The notes under the pieces: generated by a model
The model's database searches: none
What the model was told of the DNA's origin: nothing
Seen by the model: the letters and a program-made list of their open reading frames with translations, nothing else
Made by a program: the position numbers and the translations under genes
Part shown: one piece after another, positions 1-5,656 of the stretch
Layout: every line of letters begins with the position of its first letter
Position numbering within the stretch: position 1 is the first letter of the stretch
Assembly (NCBI GenBank): GCA_965365655.1
Contig: CBDUCN010000320.1
Location: 1 to 5,855, forward strand
Direction of reading: 5' to 3'
From: JBFHNV01 sp965365655
Lineage (GTDB): Bacteria > Pseudomonadota > Gammaproteobacteria > HK1
DNA length: 5,855 nucleotides

Positions 1-25
1 GCGTGTCGCTCCCGGCGCGCCTCAC
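1..25 (-). CDS. possible start of the next operon gene, cut by the window edge
   Basis: A GTG at 25-23 in the outer copy of the tandem repeat opens a minus-strand frame (V-R-R-A-G-S-D-T...) that is still open at the edge. A GGGAG lies nine bases upstream, which is suitable ribosome binding spacing. It would follow the CT2 stop by 22 bases and continue the operon. Eight codons are too few to identify a product. From the pathway context a biotin carboxylase would be the natural missing partner, but nothing in these codons shows it. Confidence 0.25.
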
Positions 26-52
26 GGCGTGTCGCTCCCGGCGCGCCTCACG
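1..52. repeat. 26-bp perfect tandem duplication across the CT2 stop codon
   Basis: Bases 1-26 and 27-52 are identical, two head-to-tail copies of a 26-bp unit; the match breaks after base 52. On the minus strand each copy carries a GTGA (51-48 and 25-22). The first GTGA holds the real stop of the CT2 carboxyltransferase (TGA at 50-48). The second holds a GTG at 25-23 that opens a frame running off the left edge, with GGGAG nine bases before it. The unit also includes the 8-bp palindrome GGCGCGCC, which appears a third time at 69-76. The length is not a multiple of three, so the copies shift the frame. The repeat is directly visible. Whether it is real biology or an assembly artefact at a contig end cannot be decided from here. 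Confidence 0.9.
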
Positions 53-1625
53 GCGCGACACCCGCCCGGGCGCGCCGGCCCAGGGTGGTGCGCAGGCGGC
101 CCTCGGCCAGGGCCAGGTACTCGCAGAGCAGGGGGCGCGTCTCCCGGGGATCGATGATCTCCTCCACCGCGAGGGCCTCCGCGGCGCGGAAGGGCGAGGC
201 GTAGGCACGGAGCTCCGCCTCGAGCTCCGCCTCCCGCGCCCGGGGATCGTCGGCCGCCTCGATCTCGCGCCGGTACGCGGCCGCCACGCCGCCTTCCACC
301 GGGAGCGAGCCCCACTCGCCCGTGGGCCACGCCAGCTTGAGGTCGATGTCGCGCTTGTTGCAGGTGGCCATGCCGGCCATGCCGTAGCACTTGCGGATGA
401 CCAGCGTGAGGGTGGGCACGCTCAGCTGGCCCGCCGTGTACACCGCGCGCATGCCCTCGCGCAGGGTGCCCTGCATCTCGGCCTTGAGCCCGACCATGAA
501 GCCCGGCACGTCGACGAAGAACACGATCGGGATGTGGAAGGTGTCGCACAGCTCCATGAAGTGGATCTGCTTGCGCGCCGCGTCGGCATCCATCGCGCCG
601 CCGTAGATCTTCGGGTCGTTGGCCACGATGCCCACCGGCCGTCCGCCCAGGCGGGCGAGTGCGGTGACGAGCGCGCGCCCGAAGCGCGGACGGATCTCGA
701 ACAGGGAGTGGCGGTCCACCACCATCCCCACCAGCGCCCGCATGTCGTAGGGGCGCGTGCGCGCCTCGGGCACGATGTCGAGAAGCCCCGGCTCGCAGCG
801 GTCCACCGGATCGTCGGGCGGCAGCACCGGCGGCAGCTCCCACACGTTCGCGGGCATGAAGGAGAGGAAGCGGCGGATCTGCGCGAAGGCCTCGTCCTCG
901 CTGGACACGGCGTCGTGGATCGACCCGGCCCGGTCCACCGCCACCTTCGCGCCGCCCAGCGCCTCCTTGTCGATGGTCTGGCCCAGCGAACGCTTCACCA
1001 CGGGCGGTCCGGCGGCGAAGATCTGGCTGCTGCCCTCCACCATCACGGAGTAGTGGGACAGGATGGCCCGTCCCGCGGGCCCGCCGGCCGCGGTGCCGAG
1101 CACCGCGGAGACCACCGGCACCTCCCCCAGCAGCTCCACCGAGCGTTCGAAGCCGTCCACGCCGGGGAACACCACGTAGCCGCGGCGCCTGGCGGAGGTC
1201 ACGGTGCCGCCGGCCCCGTCGACCAGGTTCACCAGCGGGATGCGGTAGTGGTGCGCCAGGTCCTCGATGTAGCCGCCCTGTCCGCCCTTTCGCCGCTGGG
1301 CGCCGAAGCTGGTGCCGCCGCGCACGGTGAAGTCCTCGCCGCCCACCGCCACCGGGCGCCCGTCGATTCGCGCCGTGCCCGCCACGTAGGTGGCCGGTGT
1401 CACGCGGCGCAGCTCGAGGTCCTCGCCGTACTCTCCCGTGCCGGCCAGGGTGCCGATCTCGCGGAAGCTGCCCGCATCGCACAGCCGGCCGATGCGCTCG
1501 CGCACGGTGAGCCGGCCCGCCGCGTGCTGGCGCGCGACGCTGGCCTCGCCGCCCATCTCCAGCGCGAAGCCCCGCCGGCGGCGCAGCTCCTCGAGCTGCG
1601 CGGCGCGCTCGCCGTCGCCGCTCAC
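48..1625 (-). CDS. acyl-CoA carboxylase carboxyltransferase (beta) subunit, second paralogue (CT2)
   Basis: A 525-residue carboxyltransferase of the propionyl-/methylcrotonyl-CoA carboxylase beta family, near the usual 510-540 residues, so both crotonase-like halves are present. Such enzymes move CO2 between carboxybiotin and the alpha carbon of an acyl-CoA in the cytoplasm. The N-terminal half (about 30-260) keeps a Gly-Gly (181-182), which probably forms the first oxyanion hole, and an AAGPPVVK segment (204-211). The C-terminal half (about 285-510) has RPRFGRALVTALARLGGRPVG, VDVPGF (371-376), IRKCYGMAG (410-418) and LAWPTGEWG (431-439). Unusual points: the typical DSGGAR is replaced by DGAGGT (136-141), and the YGGAYD motif reads YGMAGM (414-419), so M419 occupies the position linked to acyl-chain choice. 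The start is the GTG at 1625, which overlaps the TGA of the carrier gene as GTGA; an upstream extension in this frame would only shadow the carrier gene. The substrate cannot be named. Confidence 0.93.
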   Translation of the reverse strand: MSGDGERAAQLEELRRRRGFALEMGGEASVARQHAAGRLTVRERIGRLCDAGSFREIGTLAGTGEYGEDLELRRVTPATYVAGTARIDGRPVAVGGEDFTVRGGTSFGAQRRKGGQGGYIEDLAHHYRIPLVNLVDGAGGTVTSARRRGYVVFPGVDGFERSVELLGEVPVVSAVLGTAAGGPAGRAILSHYSVMVEGSSQIFAAGPPVVKRSLGQTIDKEALGGAKVAVDRAGSIHDAVSSEDEAFAQIRRFLSFMPANVWELPPVLPPDDPVDRCEPGLLDIVPEARTRPYDMRALVGMVVDRHSLFEIRPRFGRALVTALARLGGRPVGIVANDPKIYGGAMDADAARKQIHFMELCDTFHIPIVFFVDVPGFMVGLKAEMQGTLREGMRAVYTAGQLSVPTLTLVIRKCYGMAGMATCNKRDIDLKLAWPTGEWGSLPVEGGVAAAYRREIEAADDPRAREAELEAELRAYASPFRAAEALAVEEIIDPRETRPLLCEYLALAEGRLRTTLGRRARAGVAP

Positions 1626-1843
1626 GTCTCGATCCGGGCGAGCACCTGGTCCTCCTCCACCGAGTCTCCTTCGGCCACCTCCAGCTTCGCGAGGGTGCCG
1701 GCGGCGCTTGCCTCCACCGGGATCTCCATCTTCATGGACTCGAGGATCATGATGAGCTCGCCGTCCTCCACGGGCGCGCCCTCGGCCTTCTCGATCTTCC
1801 ACACGGTCCCGATCACCTCGGACGTGATGTCCACTGTCGCCAT
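1622..1843 (-). CDS. stand-alone biotin carboxyl carrier protein (biotinyl domain, 73 aa)
   Basis: A complete 73-residue biotin/lipoyl attachment domain with nothing fused to it. The ILESMKMEIPVEA segment (33-45) contains the biotinylation motif E-S-M-K-M-E, with K38 the expected biotin-bearing lysine. It is followed by the second half-hammerhead, AGTLAKLEVAEGDSVEEDQVL. Length and sequence resemble the short biotinylated proteins of the TB7.3/BLAP type rather than the long AccB with its Pro/Ala linker. It would carry carboxybiotin between active sites and needs a biotin ligase encoded elsewhere. The ATG at 1843 has AAGGGAG seven bases upstream. The gene lies between two carboxyltransferases, 35 bases after CT1 and overlapping CT2 by four bases, which suggests it serves both. 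Identification is secure; partners are inferred from position. Confidence 0.96.
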   Translation of the reverse strand: MATVDITSEVIGTVWKIEKAEGAPVEDGELIMILESMKMEIPVEASAAGTLAKLEVAEGDSVEEDQVLARIET

Positions 1844-1850
1844 GGGGCGT

Positions 1851-1857
1851 CTCCCTT
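1851..1857 (-). promoter_or_regulatory. ribosome binding site of the biotin carrier gene
   Basis: AAGGGAG on the minus strand, seven bases before the ATG at 1843. This is the only junction between complete operon genes without a stop/start overlap, so here initiation depends on its own site. Confidence 0.7.
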
Positions 1858-1878
1858 CGTCGTGGCGGCTGCTGCGCC

Positions 1879-3417
1879 CTAGAACGTGGTCGGCCAGGTG
1901 GCCATGCGGTGCCGGCCCACGCCGCCCGAGAGGCGCAGCTCGTGGATCTCGAGCTGTGCCGCCAGGTAACGGCGGGTCTCCGCGGGCGGGATCACCGCCT
2001 GCACCGCGTAGATCTCCGCGAGCCCGTAGGCGGAGCTGTCCTTCTCCATCTGCTCGCGGATGGACTGCTTGCGCTCCTCGGACGCGTCCTGACCCCAGGT
2101 GACGATCTCGGTCGCGTAGTGGGGGTCCATGAAGCTCACCTCGGCGGTGGGCCAGGCCGCCACGTCGTCGGAGTTCCGCCCGCCGCCCATGTTGAGGTAG
2201 GCCTGCCCGTAGCTCTTGCGCATGATCACCGAGAGCTTGGGCACGGTGCACATCTGCAGCGCCTGCATGAAGTTCATGATCTTGCCCGGCGCCTTCTGCC
2301 GCTCGCCCTCGATGCCGATGACGAAGCCCGGCGTGTCCACCAGCAGCACCAGCGGGATGTTGAAGGAGTCGCACAGCACGATGAAGCGCGTGGCCTTCTC
2401 GCAGCCCGCGACGTCGAGGGCGCCCGCCTTGCCCATGGGGTTGGAGGCGAGGAAGCCCACGGTGCGCCCCCCGAGGCGGCCGAGGCCGGTGACCGCCGTG
2501 CGCCCGAAGCGCGGCTTGAGCTCGAAGAAGCTGTCCCGGTCCGCGACGCGCTCGATCACCTTGCGCACGTCGTAGCCGCGCTTGCGGCTGGTCGGGACCA
2601 CGTCGCCCAGCGACGCGGCCGCCTCGTCGCTGCCGTCGGGCACCGGCGCCCGCGGCGGCGCCTCGTTGGCGTGGGAAGGCAGGTAGGAGAGGAAGCGGCG
2701 GATGGCGGCGAGCGCCTCCTCGTCGGTGTCCACGACGAGGTCTGCCAGGCCCGTGACCTCGCTGTGCAGCTTCCAGCCGCCGAGATCCTCGGCGTCCACC
2801 TGCTGGCCGATGGCGAAGGAGGCGAGCCCGGGGCTCGCCACGGCCATCACGGCGCCTCTGCGGAACACGGTGAAGTCCGACAGGCACGCGTACCAGGCCG
2901 ACGATCCGTAGCACTGACCGAGCACCGCCGACGCCCAGGGCGTTGCCCGGGTGCGCACGTACTGCTGGGGATCCTGGCCGAGGTTGGTGCCCATGCCCCG
3001 CGCGCCCATGTTGTCGGGCATGCGTGCGCCGGAGGATTCGCCGAGGAAGATCATCGGGAATCCACGCTCGGTGGCCACGCGCTTCACGTGGCCGATCTTC
3101 TTCATGTTGGTGAGGCTGGACGAGGCGCCCTTGACGGTGAAGTCGTTGGACACGACCCCCACCATCCGCCCGTCCACGCGGGCGAAGCCCGCCACCTTGC
3201 CATCGGCGGGCGTGCGCTCGCGATCCTCCGCGACGATGGAGGACACCGCGAGCAGCCCGGTCTCCACCCAGGAGCCCTCGTCGACCAGGGCGTCGATCCG
3301 CGACCGCGCGTTCAGCAGGCCCCGCGCCTCGCGCCTCGCCAGGCGTTCCGTCCCGCCCATGGCGCGGGCGTGGCTCTCGCGCGCCGCGAGGTCGCGGAGC
3401 AGCTCCTCGTGGGTCAT
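1879..3417 (-). CDS. acyl-CoA carboxylase carboxyltransferase (beta) subunit, first paralogue (CT1)
   Basis: A complete 512-residue biotin-dependent carboxyltransferase related to propionyl-CoA carboxylase beta and methylmalonyl-CoA decarboxylase alpha. The N-terminal domain shows NDFTVKGASSS (91-101), GESSGARMPD (126-135) and GQCYGSSAWYACLSDF (167-182). The C-terminal domain shows KPRFGRTAVTGLGRLGGRTVG (301-321), VDTPGF (360-365), MRKSYGQAYLNMGG (399-412) and AAWPTAEVSFM (420-430). Two active-site positions differ from the usual pattern. The first Gly-Gly is G171-S172, and YGGAYD is YGQAYL (403-408), with L408 where propionyl-CoA carboxylases have the specificity Asp. The GPxVVK stretch is also absent (ASPGLASFAIGQQ). 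The ATG at 3417 overlaps the CoA-transferase stop as ATGA and follows GGGAGGAG by eight bases. It is only loosely alike to CT2, so this is not a recent duplication. The acyl-CoA substrate is unknown. Confidence 0.94.
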   Translation of the reverse strand: MTHEELLRDLAARESHARAMGGTERLARREARGLLNARSRIDALVDEGSWVETGLLAVSSIVAEDRERTPADGKVAGFARVDGRMVGVVSNDFTVKGASSSLTNMKKIGHVKRVATERGFPMIFLGESSGARMPDNMGARGMGTNLGQDPQQYVRTRATPWASAVLGQCYGSSAWYACLSDFTVFRRGAVMAVASPGLASFAIGQQVDAEDLGGWKLHSEVTGLADLVVDTDEEALAAIRRFLSYLPSHANEAPPRAPVPDGSDEAAASLGDVVPTSRKRGYDVRKVIERVADRDSFFELKPRFGRTAVTGLGRLGGRTVGFLASNPMGKAGALDVAGCEKATRFIVLCDSFNIPLVLLVDTPGFVIGIEGERQKAPGKIMNFMQALQMCTVPKLSVIMRKSYGQAYLNMGGGRNSDDVAAWPTAEVSFMDPHYATEIVTWGQDASEERKQSIREQMEKDSSAYGLAEIYAVQAVIPPAETRRYLAAQLEIHELRLSGGVGRHRMATWPTTF

Positions 3418-4658
3418 TCCTGTGTCTCCTCCCGATCCGGCAGGCCCGGCCCGCCGATGATTCCTGCGCGGGCGAGGCGTGCGACCGTGTCCTCGTCCAG
3501 CTGAAGCTCCGAGCGCACCACCTCGGCGGTGTCCTCGCCGATTCCGTGCCCCGCCCAGCGCACCGCACCGGGGGTCGCAGACAGCCGCGGCACCACCCCG
3601 GTCACCGTCACCGGCCCGAGGGCCGGATCGTCCACCTCCACCAGCATCCCGCGCGCCCGGTAGTGGGGGTCGGCGAAGATGTCGCGCACGGTGTAGATGC
3701 GCGCCGCCGGCACCTTGGCCTCGTCGAGGGCCGTCTCCAGTGCCGGGAGCGTGCGTGTCCGCGTCCACGCCGCCACCGCCTCGTCGCAGGCGTCGATGTG
3801 TTCCGCGCGGGCGACGGCGCTCGCGAAGCGCGGGTCGTCCAGCATGTCCTCGCGCCCCATCAGCTTCACGAGGCGCGCGAACACGGCGTCGGACGCCGCG
3901 GCCAGCACGACGTGGTGGCCGTCGGCGGTGGGATAGACCGAGTTGGGGGCGTTGCCCGGAAGACGCGGGCCCGCGCGGGTGGCGACGATGCCGAGCTGCT
4001 GGAACACCGGTACATGGGGCTCCATGAAGCTGAAGGCGCCCTCGTACAGCGCCGAGTCCACGACCTGGCCGCGGCCCGTGCGTGCGCGCTCGTGCAGGGC
4101 CATCATGGCGCCGAAGGCGCCGTAGAGCCCGGCGATGTAGTCCGTGAGCGAGGTGGCGGCGCGCGGAGGCGGGCGGTCCGGGTCGCCGGTGATCTCGCGC
4201 AGCCCGCTCACCGCCTCGCACACCACGCCGTAGCCGCCCCGAGCGCTGTACGGGCCGTCCTGGCCGAAGCCGCTGATGCGGACCATGACCAGCCCCGGGT
4301 TCGCGGCGACCAGCGCGTCGTAGCCGAGGCCCCAGCGCTCGAGCGTCCCGGGGCGGAAGTTCTCCACCACCACGTCCGCGCCCTCGCACAGGCGCCGCAC
4401 CAGGGCGCGGCCCTCGTCGGTGCGCAGGTTGATGCAGGCGATGCGCTTGCCGCGCTGCATGGAGGCGTTGTAGAGGGAACGCCCCGCGCGGCGATGGCTG
4501 AAGGAGCGCAGGGCGTCCCCCTCGGCCTGCTCGACCTTGATCACGTCGGCGCCGAAGTCCGCCAGCAGCCGTGCGCAGAAGGGGCCGGCCACGGTGGAGC
4601 CCAGCTCGATGACGCGCAGCCCCGCCAGGGGGCCGTGACTCGCGGGTGCCTCGCTCAC
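3414..4658 (-). CDS. class III (CaiB/BaiF family) CoA-transferase
   Basis: A complete 414-residue family III CoA-transferase, the usual length (about 390-430). These cytoplasmic enzymes move CoA from a donor such as succinyl-CoA to a carboxylic acid. The N-terminus has LAGLRVIELGSTVAGPFCAR (11-30) and LLADFGADVIKVE (31-43), followed by VVVENFRPGTLERWGLGYD (97-115) and ISGFGQDGPYS (128-138). D173, in the segment LTDYIAGLYGAFGA, aligns with the catalytic Asp of formyl-CoA transferase, and TGRGQVVDSALYE (194-206) follows. The GTG at 4658 overlaps the regulator stop as GTGA and follows GGAAG by eight bases; upstream extension would only shadow the regulator. The ATGA overlap with CT1 implies that the CoA ester made here, or the donor it uses, feeds the carboxyltransferases. 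The acid is not identifiable; citramalate, malate, mesaconate and similar acids are known in the family, but none is shown here. Confidence 0.93.
   Translation of the reverse strand: MSEAPASHGPLAGLRVIELGSTVAGPFCARLLADFGADVIKVEQAEGDALRSFSHRRAGRSLYNASMQRGKRIACINLRTDEGRALVRRLCEGADVVVENFRPGTLERWGLGYDALVAANPGLVMVRISGFGQDGPYSARGGYGVVCEAVSGLREITGDPDRPPPRAATSLTDYIAGLYGAFGAMMALHERARTGRGQVVDSALYEGAFSFMEPHVPVFQQLGIVATRAGPRLPGNAPNSVYPTADGHHVVLAAASDAVFARLVKLMGREDMLDDPRFASAVARAEHIDACDEAVAAWTRTRTLPALETALDEAKVPAARIYTVRDIFADPHYRARGMLVEVDDPALGPVTVTGVVPRLSATPGAVRWAGHGIGEDTAEVVRSELQLDEDTVARLARAGIIGGPGLPDREETQE
3426..3433 (-). promoter_or_regulatory. ribosome binding site of CT1
   Basis: GGGAGGAG on the minus strand inside the last codons of the CoA-transferase gene, eight bases before the ATG at 3417. 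It fixes that start and allows fresh initiation in addition to coupling through the ATGA overlap. Confidence 0.75.
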
Positions 4659-5353
4659 AGCAGGTACTTCCGGTAGTCGTGCAGCCATTCGCGGGCGCTG
4701 CGGATGTTCTCGCGCTTCAGCCGCTCGGCGGCCTCCGCGTCGCCGGCGCGCATGGCGGCCAGGATCCGGCGGTGCTGGTGCATGCCCTCCTGGGCCCGCC
4801 CGGGCACCAGCACCAGGCGCCGGATGAGCACCGCGGTGCGGTCGTAGAGGCTGCCGAGCAGCTTGCTCAGCACCGCGTTGTCCGCCAGTGCGATGCAGCG
4901 GTCGCGCATGGCGTGCACGGCGTCGGCGTAGGCGTCGAGGTCGTTGCGTGCCAGCGACGCCTCCATGGCCACGCCGAAGCGCTCCGCCAGGTGGTCGAAG
5001 CTTCCGGCCGGCGCCTTCTCCGTGGCCAGGCGCACCGTCTGTGCCTCCAGCACCTCGCGCACCTCGAACAGCTCGTCGATGCGGGCCATCTCGAGGCGCG
5101 CCACCACGGCGCCCCGGTTGGGCTCGCGCACGATGAGGCCGCGCTCCTCCAGCACGCCGAAGGCGTCCCGGATGCGCGCCCGCGAGACACCGAACTCGAG
5201 GGCGAGCGCCTGCTCCCGCAGGCGCTCGCCGGGGGCCAGCGCCTGGCTGACGATGCGCTGGCGCAGCGCGTCCAGCAGGCGGTCCGGGGCGGACGCGGGT
5301 CGCTCCGCGCCAGTCCGGCGTTGGGCAACCGCACCCGGCCGTGTTGCCACCAT
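4655..5353 (-). CDS. GntR-family transcriptional regulator, FCD (FadR-type) subfamily
   Basis: A 232-residue regulator with an N-terminal winged helix (about 24-86: DRLLDALRQRIVSQALAPGE, then ALEFGVSRARIRDAFGVLEERGLI and the wing REPNRGAVVARL) and an all-helical FCD ligand domain (about 91-217: RIDELFEVREVLEAQTVRLA to HRRILAAMRAGDAEAAERL). FCD regulators usually act as dimeric repressors released by small organic acids. The ATG at 5353 is chosen because GGAGG stands eight bases before it; the GTG at 5368 has no such site. Of the expected metal ligands in the FCD pocket only H194 is clear; the other His positions appear as R150 and N216. It is the first gene of the operon and overlaps the CoA-transferase by GTGA. 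A TTGT-N2-ACAA palindrome 50 bases upstream suggests autorepression. The effector is unknown but is plausibly a pathway acid or CoA ester. Confidence 0.93.
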   Translation of the reverse strand: MVATRPGAVAQRRTGAERPASAPDRLLDALRQRIVSQALAPGERLREQALALEFGVSRARIRDAFGVLEERGLIVREPNRGAVVARLEMARIDELFEVREVLEAQTVRLATEKAPAGSFDHLAERFGVAMEASLARNDLDAYADAVHAMRDRCIALADNAVLSKLLGSLYDRTAVLIRRLVLVPGRAQEGMHQHRRILAAMRAGDAEAAERLKRENIRSAREWLHDYRKYLL

Positions 5354-5361
5354 GGACGGGG

Positions 5362-5366
5362 CCTCC
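5362..5366 (-). promoter_or_regulatory. ribosome binding site that decides the regulator start
   Basis: GGAGG on the minus strand, eight bases before the ATG at 5353. It overlaps the alternative GTG at 5368-5366, which has no purine-rich site of its own, so the ATG is preferred and the protein is 232 rather than 237 residues. Confidence 0.75.
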
Positions 5367-5402
5367 ACGTTTCGGAGCCCCGAGGGTGTGCGGCAACGGC
5401 AG

Positions 5403-5416
5403 GATTGTCAACAATC
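5403..5416. promoter_or_regulatory. probable FCD/GntR operator over a perfect -35 box
   Basis: GATTGTCAACAATC is an inverted repeat with 6-bp arms and a 2-bp centre, containing TTGT-N2-ACAA, the core typical of operators of the FCD subfamily of GntR regulators. Read on the minus strand it contains an exact TTGACA (5411-5406), the sigma-70 -35 consensus, about 52 bases before the regulator ATG. No good -10 is seen at 16-18 bases spacing (best CACCCT at 5388-5383), as is common in high-GC genomes. Binding here would block polymerase, so autorepression of the whole operon is inferred. It is the only copy of this core noticed in the intergenic region. Confidence 0.6.
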
Positions 5417-5611
5417 GTGTCTGCACCAGGACGGCACGGCCCGCGACGGGGCCGGAGCGGGAAGGCGATCCGGCCCCGGCACGCGGGCCGGCGATCCACG
5501 GTAGAACGTCGCGTGGCTCACACCGAGCGGGCGGCAGACGTCCTCCATTGGGGTGTCCGCCTCGTGCTGACGCAGGGTGTACGTGATCTGCTCCTCGCGG
5601 CGCTGTTGCAT
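5408..5611 (-). pseudogene. truncated IS3-family orfA remnant (HTH_Tnp_1 fragment)
   Basis: From the ATG at 5611 the frame reads REEQITYTLRQHEADTP, MEDVCRPLGVSHATFYR, which is the N-terminal helix-turn-helix of IS3-family OrfA transposases (the family pattern is F-x-E-E-Q-I...L-K-E-x-E-A-G...C-R-x-x-G-I-S-x-x-T-F-Y-x-W-K). The likeness stops at the Arg after TFY (codon 5500-5498). Where W-K should follow, the frame gives G-S-P-A-R-V-P and runs as Pro/Arg-rich noise to the TGA at 5410-5408. The +1 frame gives a Trp next but no further family likeness. The coiled-coil region, the whole of orfB and recognisable terminal inverted repeats are missing, and there is no ribosome binding site. It is a dead relic, read in the same direction as the operon and ending about 80 bases upstream of the operator. 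Confidence 0.7.
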
Positions 5612-5628
5612 GAATCGCCAACTCGTTG

Positions 5629-5656
5629 AATCTATGTGGATTATGAAAACTGGCAA
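5629..5656 (-). promoter_or_regulatory. possible sigma-70-like promoter in the AT-rich patch
   Basis: On the minus strand TTGCCA (5656-5651) and TAGATT (5634-5629) are separated by 16 bases and match the -35 and -10 consensus at 5/6 and 4/6. It would transcribe the IS remnant and possibly read on into the operon. Such matches arise easily in AT-rich sequence, so this is weak. Confidence 0.25.

Noticed and set aside
1..52. The tandem repeat as part of a CRISPR array
   Set aside because: The two copies are directly adjacent with no spacer, and they overlap a coding end.
22..1482. Minus-strand open frame of 486 codons overlapping CT2
   Set aside because: It is the neighbouring frame of CT2. 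Its translation is Arg/Gly-rich noise, and the real protein reads with complete carboxyltransferase motifs.
3..2102. A 699-codon open frame on the plus strand, antisense to CT2, the carrier and CT1
   Set aside because: Its translation is Arg/Ala/His/Gly-rich with no family likeness, while the minus-strand genes beneath it carry clear motifs. Long antisense frames are usual in very GC-rich coding DNA. The same holds for 1909-3504, 3546-4676 and 4646-5629 on the plus strand.
3418..4389. N-terminal extension of the CT1 frame under the CoA-transferase gene
   Set aside because: It is Arg/Gly/Pro-rich with no motif, and the ATG at 3417 has an excellent ribosome binding site and normal family length.
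5470..5491. GC-rich hairpin (7-bp stem, 8-base loop) considered as a terminator
   Set aside because: There is no T-run on either side and no gene ends next to it; the sequence is short and GC-rich enough to fold by chance.
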